A stretch of DNA of 41,838 nt from Microbacterium sp. ACRRU (GCF_022346945.1 NZ_JAKRNI010000025.1:1-41838), one strand, 5' to 3'; positions 19,256 to 32,173 are shown, counted from the first letter of the stretch. Notes: generated by a model from the letters alone, not told the origin. Made by a program: numbers and translations.

Positions 19256-20046
19256 CACAGCTCCTTCAGCACGGGACGCTCGAGCCGCGGGAACAGCCAC
19301 AACCCCACACCCAGGATGCCGACGCTCAGCACCGCCCCGATGGAGACCGTCATCGCGTCCCACTGGTCGGGGAAGAAGCCGACGCGGTACAGGGTGAAGA
19401 TGCCCGCGAGCGGATTGAACGCGGCCAGGTCGGCGAAGACCCCGGGCAGATTGCCCACGCCGTAGATGATCGGCGACGCGTAGAACAGGGCCCGCAGGAT
19501 GAGCCGCGTCGTGCGCTCGAGGTCGCCGAACATCACGCACAGCGGCGCGACGATGAGCCCGAGGCCGACCAGGAGAACGCTCTGGAGGAGCACCGCGACC
19601 GGGAACAGCAGCACCCCCCACGACACCTGCGCGCCTGCGAACACGGCGAACAGGATGAGCACCGGGATCGAGAAGAGGAACTCGATGCCTTTGCTCAGGA
19701 CGATGCGCGTCACCCAGATGCTGCGCGGGATCGAGGTCGAGCGCACCAGGCGCGCGTCCTTCTTGAACGCTTTCGTGAAGTCGGTCACCGCCGAGTTGAA
19801 CCACACCCACGGCAGCAGCGCCGTGATGAGGAACACGATGTACGGGTCCTCGCCGACGGAGCGCTGGAAGACCTGCGTGAAGATGAACCAGTAGATGCCG
19901 CTCATCACGAGCGGGTCGAGCACCGACCACAGATACCCCAGGGCACTCGTGGAGTAGCGCACGCGCAGGTCGCGCGACGACAGCAGCCACAGCGAGTGGA
20001 GGGAGCGCCGCGCCGATCCGGGGGCGCCGACGGTGGCGGGGGTCAC
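19255..20046 (-). CDS. wzm: ABC polysaccharide exporter, permease
   Basis: 263-aa ABC-2 type permease with six hydrophobic segments and an amphipathic N-terminal interface helix (LWLLSSRDLRVRYSTSALGYLWSVLDPLVM, typical of the family). FKKDARLVRSTSIPRSI is the cytoplasmic coupling segment. Pairs with the ATPase that follows. The GTG at 20046 is chosen because TAGGAT ends exactly 6 nt upstream, in the 16-bp gap after the acyltransferase gene; the transcript may also come from glf upstream. Confidence 0.93.
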   Translation of the reverse strand: MTPATVGAPGSARRSLHSLWLLSSRDLRVRYSTSALGYLWSVLDPLVMSGIYWFIFTQVFQRSVGEDPYIVFLITALLPWVWFNSAVTDFTKAFKKDARLVRSTSIPRSIWVTRIVLSKGIEFLFSIPVLILFAVFAGAQVSWGVLLFPVAVLLQSVLLVGLGLIVAPLCVMFGDLERTTRLILRALFYASPIIYGVGNLPGVFADLAAFNPLAGIFTLYRVGFFPDQWDAMTVSIGAVLSVGILGVGLWLFPRLERPVLKEL

Positions 20047-20052
20047 CGGAGA

Positions 20053-20058
20053 ATCCTA
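20053..20058 (-). promoter_or_regulatory. Leaderless-type -10 for wzm-wzt
   Basis: Minus-strand TAGGAT, 6 nt before the GTG at 20046. It could give the exporter pair its own promoter inside a glf-led operon. Confidence 0.45.
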
Positions 20059-20062
20059 CGCC

Positions 20063-23400
<3,338 letters not shown>

Positions 23401-25317
23401 ATGGGTGACTGGATCAGCGTGATTCCGTCGTACCTCGTCGTCGCCGTAGCCCTGATCGTGCCCGGGGCCGCCGTCGTGGTCGCGGGCTGGGGGTTCCGCA
23501 GCCCACAGCGTCTGCTTCTCGCCCCGGCGATCTCGGTGACGGTGGCCGCAGCGGCGGCGTCGCTCGCCCCCCTCGTGGGCCTGCGGTGGAATCTCCTCCC
23601 CCTCGCGCTCATGACCCTCGTCGTCGTGGGCATCGCGCTGGTGCTGCGCCGCTATGCCGGTGTCGACGGCGCACCCCCCGCGCGCGGGACAGGGCTGGTC
23701 GCCCTCGCGTCGCTCGCCGCCACGGCCCTCGCGAGCGCCGTGATGTTCGCGCGCGCCTTCGGATCGCCCGAGAACATCGCGCAGCGGTTCGACAACATCG
23801 TCCACTTGAACGCCATCGCCCTCGCTCTGCGCAACGGCAGTTCCTCGCCGTTCCAGATCGGATCGACGTCCGATATCGGCTTCTATCCGAACGCCTGGCA
23901 CGCGCTGACGACTCTCGGTGCCGAGCTGACCGGCGCCACGGTGCCGGTCGCCGTCAACGGCGCGAATCTCGCCATCGTGTCGATCCTGTGGCCGGCGTCT
24001 ACGATGGCGCTCGCCGGCGCGTTCTTCGTGGAGCGGCGTACGGCCTATGTCGTCTCGGCCGCGCTGTCGACGGGGTTCGGGGCCTTCCCGGCACTCTTCT
24101 TCAACTGGGGCGTGCTGTACCCGAACCTCGTGGGCTACGCCATGGTGCCCGCGGCGCTGGCCGTGGTGGTCACGATGCTCCGCGAGAGCGGAAGCCCCGC
24201 CCTCGTACGGTCGTCCCTGCTGGTCGCCCTGCTCGCCGGCGGCACGTTCCTCGGCCATCCGAACGCCTTCCTCAGCCTGCTGATCTTCGCGGCCGCGTTC
24301 GTGGTGAGCACGCTTGCTTTGCGCGCCATCGCGGATCGGTCCCGTGCCTCCGTCATCGCTCTCTCCATCGCCGTCGTCTGTTTCGGCGCGGCCATCGCGG
24401 GCACTCTGAGGGTGTTCCGCACCGGTGCAGAACACTCCGCGTGGCTCCCCTGGCAGCAGCTGTCGCAAGCGCTTGGTGAGGGCCTGTTCGCCGCGCCGCG
24501 CGGCTTCACACCGACGGTGGTCGTCGCGGTGCTCCTCGTGGCGGGGTTCATCGCCGTCGCCCGACGCCCGCGGTCGTTGCCGGTCCTCGCCCCCTTCCTC
24601 GCGGCCGTCGTTCTCTTCGCCGTGTCGTCGGGGCTCCGCATCGACCATCCGCTGCGCGAATGGCTGACGAACCCCTGGTACAACGACTCCAATCGTCTGG
24701 CTGCTCTGCTGCCGCTTGTCGCCATTCCGGTCGCCACCCTGGGGGCGGTTGCCGTCGTCGATCTGATCCGAACGTGGGCTCGGGCGCGGCGGGCGCCGCG
24801 CTGGCTCGGAGTCGTCGCGACCGTCGCCGGAATCGCCCTGGTGTCCACGGCGGCCGTCGGCCCGAACGTGCGTATTGCGCTCGCGCAGGTGCGGGAGGCG
24901 TACGCCTACACCGACGCTTCGCTCATCCTTTCGTCCGACGAGTACGCGCTGCTCGAGCGGCTCGACGAGGAGGTGCCCGAAGGCGCGCTCATCGCCGGCA
25001 GCCCGCGAACGGGAGCGTCCCTGGCCCTGGCGATCGCTGACCGAGACGTGACGCAGAAGCACATCTTCGGCTCGCCATCGCCGGAGCTGCTGTACCTCAA
25101 CACGCACCTTCGCGATATCGACAGCGACCCCGTCGTCTGCCGGAACGTCGATGCTCTGGGAGTCGACTATGTTCTCGACTTCGGCCGTCAGGACGTGATG
25201 GACCCTGCGGGCGCGGTCGCCTACGACGGCATTCAGAACCTCGTTCCCGGGCCGCACCTGGTACTCGTGGACTCGCAGGGCACCGACGCCCGCCTCTTCC
25301 GCATCGAGGGGTGCTGA
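23401..25317 (+). CDS. DUF6541-like multispanning membrane protein
   Basis: 638-aa protein with about 14 hydrophobic segments over residues 1-500 and a soluble C-terminal part of about 140 residues. The loop between early segments has RFDNIVHLNAIALALRNG and IGFYPNAWHALTTL, and a later loop has NPWYNDSNRLAAL, all typical of the actinobacterial DUF6541 family and reminiscent of polyprenyl-phosphate-sugar-dependent (GT-C like) transferases. The C-terminal part resembles the soluble ends of those enzymes (LIAGSPRTGASLALAIADR). Probably an envelope glycosyltransferase, but the donor and acceptor are unknown. The ATG at 23401 has a good ribosome binding site; the frame is open far upstream only as antisense of glf. 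Confidence 0.85.
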   Translation: MGDWISVIPSYLVVAVALIVPGAAVVVAGWGFRSPQRLLLAPAISVTVAAAAASLAPLVGLRWNLLPLALMTLVVVGIALVLRRYAGVDGAPPARGTGLVALASLAATALASAVMFARAFGSPENIAQRFDNIVHLNAIALALRNGSSSPFQIGSTSDIGFYPNAWHALTTLGAELTGATVPVAVNGANLAIVSILWPASTMALAGAFFVERRTAYVVSAALSTGFGAFPALFFNWGVLYPNLVGYAMVPAALAVVVTMLRESGSPALVRSSLLVALLAGGTFLGHPNAFLSLLIFAAAFVVSTLALRAIADRSRASVIALSIAVVCFGAAIAGTLRVFRTGAEHSAWLPWQQLSQALGEGLFAAPRGFTPTVVVAVLLVAGFIAVARRPRSLPVLAPFLAAVVLFAVSSGLRIDHPLREWLTNPWYNDSNRLAALLPLVAIPVATLGAVAVVDLIRTWARARRAPRWLGVVATVAGIALVSTAAVGPNVRIALAQVREAYAYTDASLILSSDEYALLERLDEEVPEGALIAGSPRTGASLALAIADRDVTQKHIFGSPSPELLYLNTHLRDIDSDPVVCRNVDALGVDYVLDFGRQDVMDPAGAVAYDGIQNLVPGPHLVLVDSQGTDARLFRIEGC

Positions 25318-25319
25318 CG

Positions 25320-26519
25320 ATGGCGCGCCGAGCGACCGTCGCGGTCGCCTACGACTGCCTGTTCCCCTACTCCACCGGGGGTGGGGAACGGCAGTATCGC
25401 GCGTTCGCCGACGAGCTGGGCGCCGCGGGTCTCGACGTCGACTACCTCACGGCTGTGCAGTGGGACGGCGCGGTGCCGGGCGAGGACAGGTTCCGCGTCA
25501 TCCCCGTCTGCGGTCGCCTGTCGCTGTACTCCGTCGACGGCGTGCGGCGGATCCCGGCCGCTCTGCGGTACGCCGCGGGACTGTTCGGCGCTCTCCTCCG
25601 CCGACGTCGGGCGTACGACGCGGTGATCGTCTCCGGGCTTCCGATCTTCAACGTGTTCGCCGCCCGCCTCGCCCTCCTGGGTTCGCGGACGCGGATCGTC
25701 GTGGACTACCTCGAGGTCTGGCACCGGCGCCAGTGGGTCGAGTACTCCGGCGTGGTGACCGGCACCATCGCCTGGCTCCTTCAGCGCGCCGCGATCGCGG
25801 TGACCCCCCTGGCCACCTGTCACTCGCAGCTCAGTGCGACGCGGCTGCGCCGCGAAGGTCTGCGCGGCGAGCCGCTGGTGAGCCCCGGGCTGATCGACAG
25901 CGCCGTCGAGGCTGCACCGACCGTGTCGGCATCCCGTCCCCCGTACGTTCTGTACGCCGGACGACACATCCCCGACAAGCGTGTGGAGAGCCTCCCCGCC
26001 GCCGTGGCCGAAGCCCGTACGTCGATCCCGGACCTGCGCCTGGTCGTCCTCGGGTCCGGCCCGAGCACCGCGACCATTCGCGGTGAGGTGGAGCGCGTGG
26101 GCGGCGCGACCTGGACCGACTTCCCGGGCTTCGTCGACGACTCCGAACTCGACGCCCTCATGCACGGAGCCCTCGCGCTGATCAATCCGTCTCGCCGCGA
26201 GGGCTACGGTCTCGTCGTGGTGGAGGCCAACGCGCACGGAACCCCCGTCGTGCTCGTCGCCGACGAGGGCAACGCCGCGACAGAACTCATCGACGCCGGC
26301 GTGAACGGCGTCGTCGCCCCGACTACCTCCCCCGCCGACCTCGCCCGGGCCATCCGGGTCGTCGCCGACGGCGGCGACGACCTGCGCCGCTCCGCGCGCG
26401 CCTGGTACGACGTCGCCGTGGGCACACGCACCATCCGACGCACCGTGGAGGGGATCCTGTCGGCGCTGAAGCTGCCGACCCCCTCCGCCCCGCGGACCAT
26501 GAAAGAAGACACGCCGTGA
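25320..26519 (+). CDS. Glycosyltransferase family 4 protein
   Basis: 399-aa GT-B fold enzyme. The N-terminal half starts VAVAYDCLFPYSTGGGERQY (acceptor-domain glycine loop), and the C-terminal donor half has YVLYAGRHIPDKR and NPSRREGYGLVVVEANAHG, which holds the GT4 Glu-x7-Glu motif. Cytoplasmic, transferring a nucleotide-activated sugar to a lipid-linked glycan. The ATG at 25320 has GAGGGG at good spacing; an overlapping GTG at 25311 is the alternative. Ends in a GTGA overlap with the next gene. Confidence 0.9.
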   Translation: MARRATVAVAYDCLFPYSTGGGERQYRAFADELGAAGLDVDYLTAVQWDGAVPGEDRFRVIPVCGRLSLYSVDGVRRIPAALRYAAGLFGALLRRRRAYDAVIVSGLPIFNVFAARLALLGSRTRIVVDYLEVWHRRQWVEYSGVVTGTIAWLLQRAAIAVTPLATCHSQLSATRLRREGLRGEPLVSPGLIDSAVEAAPTVSASRPPYVLYAGRHIPDKRVESLPAAVAEARTSIPDLRLVVLGSGPSTATIRGEVERVGGATWTDFPGFVDDSELDALMHGALALINPSRREGYGLVVVEANAHGTPVVLVADEGNAATELIDAGVNGVVAPTTSPADLARAIRVVADGGDDLRRSARAWYDVAVGTRTIRRTVEGILSALKLPTPSAPRTMKEDTP

Positions 26520-27715
26520 CCTCTCCCGCCCCGAACGACGCCGTCGAACTGACGATCCTGATGCCCTGCCTGAACGAGGCGGAGACGCTCGAAGTCTGCA
26601 TCCGCAAGGCGCAGGGGTTCCTCGACCGCAGCGGCATCCGCGGCGAAGTGCTCATCTCCGACAACGGCAGCACCGACGGTTCGCAGGCGATCGCCGAGCG
26701 CTGGGGCGCCCGGGTATCGAACGCCCCGCGGCGCGGCTACGGCGCGGCCCTCATCAACGGCATCGAGAACGCCCGCGGCCGGTACATCATCATGGGTGAC
26801 GCGGACGACAGCTACGACTTCGAGAACCTCGAGCCCTTCGTCGAACGCCTGCGCGCCGGCGCCGACCTCGTCATGGGCAATCGCTTCCGTGGCGGCATCG
26901 CCCCGGGTGCGATGCCCCCGCTGCACAAGTACCTGGGAAACCCGGTGCTGTCGTTCATCGGCGAGCTGTTCTTCCGGCCCGGCATCCGTGACTTCCACTG
27001 CGGTCTGCGGGGATTCAACCGCGCGCGTATCCGCGACCTCGACCTGCAGACGACGGGCATGGAATTCGCGTCCGAGATGGTCGTGCGCGCTTCGCTCGCT
27101 CGCTACCGCATCGAAGAGGTGCCCACGACCCTGAAGAAGGACGGGCGCTCCCGCCCGCCGCACCTGCGCAGCTGGCACGACGGATGGCGGCACTTGCGCT
27201 TCCTGCTGCTCTTCGCGCCCCGCTGGCTCTTCGTCTACCCCGGCCTCGTGGCGTTCTTCTTGGGTGCCCTCGCGGTCGGTGTCCTGTCGTTCGGAGGCGT
27301 CAACATCGGCGGCGTCGGATTCGACGTCACCACGATGGTCTACGCGAGCGCGCTGAGCGTCATCGGTTTCCAATCCCTCCTCTTCTTCTGGCTGACCAAG
27401 CTGTACGCCACGCAGGAGGGCTTCCTCCCGACCAGCGAGAGATACCGACGCATCGTGGCGAAGTGGTCGGCGGAACGGGGACTGCTGATCGGCCTGGGCC
27501 TGTTCCTACTGGGCGTGATCATCGGCATCGTGCAGGTGATCCTGTGGGGCAGCCTCGATTTCGGCGAGCAGAACGCGGCGCAGGCGGTGCGTATCGCTGT
27601 TCCCAGCGCGCTGCTGATCATCCTCGGCTTCCAGACCGTGATGATGAGCTTCTTCTCCGGCGTGCTCACCACGCCGCGGCGCGAGCAGCGCCCCGAAGCC
27701 GTCATCGAGAGCTGA
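26516..27715 (+). CDS. GT2 polyprenyl-phosphate sugar synthase-like protein
   Basis: 399-aa protein starting at GTG 26516 in a GTGA overlap. The GT2 domain (1-245) has LTILMPCLNEAETL, ISDNGSTDGS, the DADDSYDF acidic motif and FHCGLRGFNR, a pattern of dolichyl/undecaprenyl-phosphate sugar synthases. Four membrane segments follow (about 235-390). Such enzymes make a polyprenyl-phosphate monosugar used as donor outside the membrane, which would fit the GT-C-like DUF6541 protein two genes upstream. Sugar unknown. Confidence 0.88.
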   Translation: MTSPAPNDAVELTILMPCLNEAETLEVCIRKAQGFLDRSGIRGEVLISDNGSTDGSQAIAERWGARVSNAPRRGYGAALINGIENARGRYIIMGDADDSYDFENLEPFVERLRAGADLVMGNRFRGGIAPGAMPPLHKYLGNPVLSFIGELFFRPGIRDFHCGLRGFNRARIRDLDLQTTGMEFASEMVVRASLARYRIEEVPTTLKKDGRSRPPHLRSWHDGWRHLRFLLLFAPRWLFVYPGLVAFFLGALAVGVLSFGGVNIGGVGFDVTTMVYASALSVIGFQSLLFFWLTKLYATQEGFLPTSERYRRIVAKWSAERGLLIGLGLFLLGVIIGIVQVILWGSLDFGEQNAAQAVRIAVPSALLIILGFQTVMMSFFSGVLTTPRREQRPEAVIES

Positions 27716-28845
27716 TGGCCGCCCGCCGGATTCTCGTCGACCTTCTCGGGTTCACCGGTTCGCGGGGAGGCACCGAGACGTACGTTCGCGAGCTCCTCCC
27801 GCGCCTGGCGGTTCTGCTGCCCGAGGTGCGCTTCGCCGCGCTCACGGGACGCGCCGGGACGGAGCGGGTGGAGACGTTCTTCCCCGGGCGCGTGCGGACC
27901 CTGCGCGTCGTCGGAGCCGATCCGGCGACGTGGGCGCTGGGGGCGGTGGCGGGCACGGAGCTGATCGCACGCCGCGAGGGCGCGGATCTCGTGTGGGCAC
28001 CGGCGAACTTCGGACCGGTGTTCCGCGGTGTCCCCCGCGTGGTCACGGTCCACGACGCGATCTACGACGAGGTGCCGGGCGGTCTCGCCCAACGCGCCCA
28101 GCGCGGCGTCACCTCGTGGCTGATGCGCCGCTCGGCGCAGACCGCGGACCGCGTCCTGACCGTCTCGCATGCGGCGGCGGACAGCATCCGGCGCAACCTC
28201 GGCGTCGACGAGGATCGCATCGCCGTCGTCCACAACGGCAGCGCCGATCCTCGCCCCGTCGACGACTCCGCAGCGCTCCTCGAGCCCCTCGCCCTCCCCC
28301 CGGGGCGCCCGGTGGTTCTCAGCGTCGGCAACCGGATGCCGCACAAGAACTTCTCCGGACTGCTGGCGGCGCTGGCATCCCTCCCTCCCGCCTCGCGCCC
28401 GGTGACCGTGATCGCCGGTAGCCGGCTGCCCGACCCGCTCGCGGACGACGTCGTGCGCCGGGGGCTCGAGGGCGATGTGATCCTGCCCGGGTGGGTCAGC
28501 GACGCGCAGCTGGAAGCGCTGTTCCAGGCCGCCGACCTCTACGTGTGCCCGTCTCTGGTCGAGGGCTTCGGCCTCCCCGTCGTCGATGCGCTGCGTCGCT
28601 CGGTGCCGGTGCTGGCGAACGATGTGCCGGTGCTGCGGGAAGTGGGCGGCGACGCCGCTCGCTACGCCGATGCGACGGATGCCACTGCGTTCGGCGCCGC
28701 GATCGCCGCCGCGTTGACGAGCCCGCCGGATGCCGCCGCCCGTGAGGCGGCGCGCGCGTGGGCGTCTCGCTTCACCTGGGACGACGCGGCCGAAGCGACC
28801 GCGGCGGAGCTCGATCGCACGCTGGCGTTCGGGCGGCGGCGATGA
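27715..28845 (+). CDS. Glycosyltransferase family 4 protein, Glu-to-Asp variant
   Basis: 376-aa GT-B enzyme. ILVDLLGFTGSRGGTETYVREL opens the acceptor domain, and RVVTVHDAIYDEVPG, VLSVGNRMPHKNF and SLVEGFGLPVVDALRRS mark the donor domain. In the last motif the second acidic residue of the usual Glu-x7-Glu is Asp, so catalysis may be altered or the residue conservatively replaced. The ATG at 27715 overlaps the previous stop by one base (TGATG). Ends in an ATGA overlap with the flippase gene. Confidence 0.9.
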   Translation: MAARRILVDLLGFTGSRGGTETYVRELLPRLAVLLPEVRFAALTGRAGTERVETFFPGRVRTLRVVGADPATWALGAVAGTELIARREGADLVWAPANFGPVFRGVPRVVTVHDAIYDEVPGGLAQRAQRGVTSWLMRRSAQTADRVLTVSHAAADSIRRNLGVDEDRIAVVHNGSADPRPVDDSAALLEPLALPPGRPVVLSVGNRMPHKNFSGLLAALASLPPASRPVTVIAGSRLPDPLADDVVRRGLEGDVILPGWVSDAQLEALFQAADLYVCPSLVEGFGLPVVDALRRSVPVLANDVPVLREVGGDAARYADATDATAFGAAIAAALTSPPDAAAREAARAWASRFTWDDAAEATAAELDRTLAFGRRR

Positions 28846-30089
28846 ACGCCGCTCCGTCGCTGCGGCGACGTCTTCTCGGCTTCATGCTGCTGCCCGCGAT
28901 CGCGGCGCTCTCCCCCATCGTCGCGCTGCCCGTCGTGGTGCGCATCGCCGGCGACGCCGGGTGGGCGAGCGCCATCGCCGGGGAGTCCATCGGCACGTTC
29001 GCGGCGATCGCGATCGGATGGGGGTGGGCGACGATCGGCCCCGCGCTCATCTCCATCGCCGCGGACGACGACGAACGCGCCCGCCTCTACCGCGAGTCGA
29101 TCGTCGTGCGTCTGCTGATCGCCGTCGTCGCCCTCCCCGCCCTGGGCGTGATCTGCTGGTTCATCGCGGCCCCCGGCGCGGAGTGGCTGACCATCCTCAT
29201 GGGGGCTCAGGGCGCGCTGATCGCCCTGTCGTTCACGTGGTTCAGCGCCGGGGTCGGCGACCCTCGTACGATCGTGATCTTCGACGCGGTGCCGCGACTG
29301 ATCGCCAACGTCGCCGCCGCCGGACTGGTGCTCGTCACCGGGGTCGTCGTGCTCTACCCGCTGGCGGGGATCGCCGTGACCCTCGTCGGCACCGCGATCT
29401 TCACGGGCCGCCTGCTGCGGCGGCATCCCGGGCCCTGGCCGGGACGACGCGATCTCCCCCGCCTGCTGCGGAGCACGCTGCCCGTCGCCTTGAACGACGC
29501 CGGGCTGAGCGGATACTCCAGCGTGCCGGCACCGGTGGTCACCGTCACCGCGCCCGCCTCCGCCGCCGCCGGCTACGCCACGGCCGACAAGATGCTCAAG
29601 CTCGGGCAGTTCATCCCTATGACGCTCGCCAACGCGCTGCAGAGTTGGATCGGCGAAGCGCACGGCGCGCACCGCGGACGCCGCATGGGCATCGCGCTGC
29701 TCCTCGCCGCCGGGACGGGGCTGCTCGGCTGGGCCGGTCTCGCCCTCGTCGGCCCGTGGCTCACGAGCGCGTATCTCGGAGCGGCCGCCGGAGCGCCCTT
29801 CGACATCCTGCTCGTGATGGGTCTGGTGTTCTTCTTCTTCTCGGTGCGCACCGCCGTCGCCCGACTCATTCTCTTCCCGGCGGGGCAGGCCGGCGCCGTG
29901 ATGCGCGCCACCCTCATCGCCACGGCCCTCGGTATTCCGCTCATGATCGGCCTCGGCATCGCCTGGGGACCGGTGGGAGCAGCCCTGGGGTATGCCTTCA
30001 CCGAGGGCGCGGCGACGCTGTTGCTGACGCGCCGGTGCTTCCGCGTGCTGCGCGATCTGCGACATGCCCCGACCGAGGTTCCGTCGTGA
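28842..30089 (+). CDS. Wzx-type polysaccharide flippase (MOP superfamily)
   Basis: 415-aa protein with about 12 hydrophobic segments, few charged residues in them, and the layout of oligosaccharide flippases that move undecaprenyl-linked repeat units across the membrane. RLLGFMLLPAIAALSPIVALPVV is at the N-terminus and a YATADKMLKLGQFIPM loop lies in the middle, as in Wzx/MATE-like transporters. Embedded among glycosyltransferases by stop-start overlaps on both sides. It implies a Wzx-dependent glycan alongside the two ABC-dependent ones. Confidence 0.88.
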   Translation: MNAAPSLRRRLLGFMLLPAIAALSPIVALPVVVRIAGDAGWASAIAGESIGTFAAIAIGWGWATIGPALISIAADDDERARLYRESIVVRLLIAVVALPALGVICWFIAAPGAEWLTILMGAQGALIALSFTWFSAGVGDPRTIVIFDAVPRLIANVAAAGLVLVTGVVVLYPLAGIAVTLVGTAIFTGRLLRRHPGPWPGRRDLPRLLRSTLPVALNDAGLSGYSSVPAPVVTVTAPASAAAGYATADKMLKLGQFIPMTLANALQSWIGEAHGAHRGRRMGIALLLAAGTGLLGWAGLALVGPWLTSAYLGAAAGAPFDILLVMGLVFFFFSVRTAVARLILFPAGQAGAVMRATLIATALGIPLMIGLGIAWGPVGAALGYAFTEGAATLLLTRRCFRVLRDLRHAPTEVPS

Positions 30090-30133
30090 CCGCCCGCAGC
30101 GCTCGGCCCACGACGTCCAGGAAGGACGACACC

Positions 30134-31213
30134 ATGAAGGTCGCGATCAACGGGCGGTTCCTGCTCGATGCGTTCGGCGGCGTCCTGCGCGTCGGTGTGG
30201 AGCTGACGCGGCAGCTGGCGCAGAGACGGTCGGACGTCGTGCTGCTCATCCCGGCCGCCGCCGTGGACCGGGTCCCCGAGGGTGTGCCGTTCGAGGTCGT
30301 CGGGAGCGCGAAAGGAGCGCTCTGGGAGCAGGTCGATCTCCCCCGATGGCTGCGGCGCCACGGGAGCCCCCTGCTGCTGAACCTCGCCAACATCGCCCCG
30401 ATGACCTATCGGAACCAGATCACGGTGGTGCACGACATCGCCCCTGCGCTGCGGCCGCAGGACTTCAGCTTCCTGTTCCGCGTGCAGTGGAAGCTGGCGG
30501 TGCGACTGGGGATGCGTAGACGGGGCCAGGGGATCGCGACAGTGAGCCGGGCCTCACGGGGCGAGATCGCCGCGCAGTTCGGTGTGGAGCCCCGGACCAT
30601 CGATGTCGTCCACCTGGGCGCCGACACCCTTCCCGCCCCTGCGCCGGAGCCCGCGGCGGCCGAGCGCGCCACGTTCGTGACGTTCGGTCGCCACGGCACC
30701 GCCAAGAACGCCCGCGCGGTGATAGATGCGCTCGCGCTCGTCCCCTCCGACGTCGACCTCGAGGTGCACTACGTCGGAGACCTCGACCCCGAGCTCCTGC
30801 CCTACGCCGAGAGCAAAGACATCGCGCCGGACCGTCTGCGTTGGCGCGGCCGGGTCAGCGACGAGGAGCTCGCCGAGGCTTTCGTGACCGCGTCGGCGTT
30901 CGTCTGGCCGTCGCTGCACGAGGGCTTCGGCCTCCCTCCGCTGGAGGCGCAGCGGCTGGGCACACCGGTCCTGGCATCCGACATCCCGATCAACCGCGAG
31001 ATCCTCGGCGACTCGGCGCGGTACTTTCCGGCGACGGATGCCACGGCCCTGGCGACGCTGATGACCGAGCTCGCTCGCGACTCCGAGCTTCGGGCGGACC
31101 TCTCCCGCCGCAGCATCGCGAACGCGGAGGAGTTCACGTGGGCTCGGACGGCCGAGCGGTGGAACGCCCTCATCGACGCCCGTCTGGGCGGAACGGCCCA
31201 TCCGGCGAGCTGA
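30134..31213 (+). CDS. Glycosyltransferase family 4 protein
   Basis: 359-aa GT-B enzyme with VAINGRFLLDAFGG at the start, ITVVHDIAPALRP, FVTFGRHGTAKNARAV and SLHEGFGLPPLEAQRLG carrying the canonical Glu-x7-Glu. The ATG at 30134 has AGGAAGG about 8 nt upstream and gives the normal family N-terminus; a GTG at 30086 in a GTGA overlap with the flippase would add 16 polar residues. Last tightly linked gene of the run before a 37-nt gap. Confidence 0.9.
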   Translation: MKVAINGRFLLDAFGGVLRVGVELTRQLAQRRSDVVLLIPAAAVDRVPEGVPFEVVGSAKGALWEQVDLPRWLRRHGSPLLLNLANIAPMTYRNQITVVHDIAPALRPQDFSFLFRVQWKLAVRLGMRRRGQGIATVSRASRGEIAAQFGVEPRTIDVVHLGADTLPAPAPEPAAAERATFVTFGRHGTAKNARAVIDALALVPSDVDLEVHYVGDLDPELLPYAESKDIAPDRLRWRGRVSDEELAEAFVTASAFVWPSLHEGFGLPPLEAQRLGTPVLASDIPINREILGDSARYFPATDATALATLMTELARDSELRADLSRRSIANAEEFTWARTAERWNALIDARLGGTAHPAS

Positions 31214-31238
31214 TTCCGCCGCGGGGGCGCCGCCGGGG

Positions 31239-31244
31239 CACAAT
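31239..31244 (+). promoter_or_regulatory. Possible leaderless-type -10
   Basis: CACAAT followed by 6 nt (CGAGGG) and the GTG at 31251. CGAGGG is too close to the start to be a normal ribosome binding site, which favours a leaderless mRNA. Confidence 0.35.
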
Positions 31245-31250
31245 CGAGGG

Positions 31251-32132
31251 GTGAACATCGGCTTCGTCGTGACGACCCTGGGGCGCCTCGACCCCCTCCG
31301 CGCTCTCCTGGCCTCGCTCGAGGGCCAGCTGCGGGACGGCGATCACGTCGTCCTCGTCGCACAAGGGGCGCAGGACGATGTCGCCGCCCTCGCGGCCGAG
31401 TTCTCCGGCCGCGGTGTCCCCGTGACCGCGACCACCTCGGGTCGCGGAGCCTCCCTCGGACGCAACACCGGTGTGGCCGCTCTGCCGCCGGGCGAGGCGG
31501 TGGTGACGTTCCCGAACGACAACACCACCTATCCGGCCGGGACGGTCCAGGCCCTGCACGCCGCGGTGGACGACCCGGCGTTCCTCGCGGGCGGCTTCAC
31601 GTCATGGGACGAGCGCGGCCCGAAGACCACGCTGCCCGCCCCGGGCACCCCGCTCGACAAGTACAACGTGTGGGCGGTCATCGAGATGGGCATCCTGATG
31701 CGGCGTTCGCTCTTCGACGCGGTCGGCGGTTTCGACGAGAATCTCGGTCCCGGATCGGCGACACCGTGGCAGGTGGCCGAAGGCACCGACCTGCTGCTGC
31801 GGGCGATGGCGCACGAGCCGCGCTTGCTCACCGAGTTCCGGTGGCTCCCCGCCGACGTTCACGTCGACGGAATCTCCACGGGATTCGGGCTCTCCGACAC
31901 CGAGCGTCGCCGGAAGCTCCGCGCCTACGGGCGCGGCACGGGTCGCGCGTTCGCGGTCCACGGCTACCCGCTGTGGTGGCGCGTCGCCTTCACCGGGGCC
32001 GGCCTGCTCTACGGTGTGCGCAACCCCAAGCCGATCACGCTCGCCGACGGCTGGCCCATGTTCCTCGGTCGCCTCGAGGGCGCGCTCGGACGCACTTTCG
32101 GCCAGGCACGCATGGTGTCGACGACGCGCTGA
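31251..32132 (+). CDS. Small GT2 glycosyltransferase with NDN in place of DxD
   Basis: 293-aa GT-A type protein from a GTG start. [18 protein letters not shown] opens the nucleotide-binding domain, [11 protein letters not shown] follows, and the usual acidic motif reads [35 protein letters not shown] matches the later GT2 acceptor element. The NDN variant keeps only one acidic residue, so metal use may differ. Acceptor and donor unknown; sits between a GT4 gene and the UDP-xylose synthase gene. Confidence 0.85.
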   Translation: MNIGFVVTTLGRLDPLRALLASLEGQLRDGDHVVLVAQGAQDDVAALAAEFSGRGVPVTATTSGRGASLGRNTGVAALPPGEAVVTFPNDNTTYPAGTVQALHAAVDDPAFLAGGFTSWDERGPKTTLPAPGTPLDKYNVWAVIEMGILMRRSLFDAVGGFDENLGPGSATPWQVAEGTDLLLRAMAHEPRLLTEFRWLPADVHVDGISTGFGLSDTERRRKLRAYGRGTGRAFAVHGYPLWWRVAFTGAGLLYGVRNPKPITLADGWPMFLGRLEGALGRTFGQARMVSTTR

Positions 32133-32161
32133 CCACCGCAGGGCCGCGGAGGTGCCGCTGG

Positions 32162-32167
32162 TAGGCT
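32162..32167 (+). promoter_or_regulatory. Leaderless-type -10 for uxs
   Basis: TAGGCT followed by exactly 6 nt and the GTG at 32174; no purine-rich ribosome site otherwise. Same hexamer and spacing as at manA. Confidence 0.55.
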
Positions 32168-32173
32168 ACGGAA

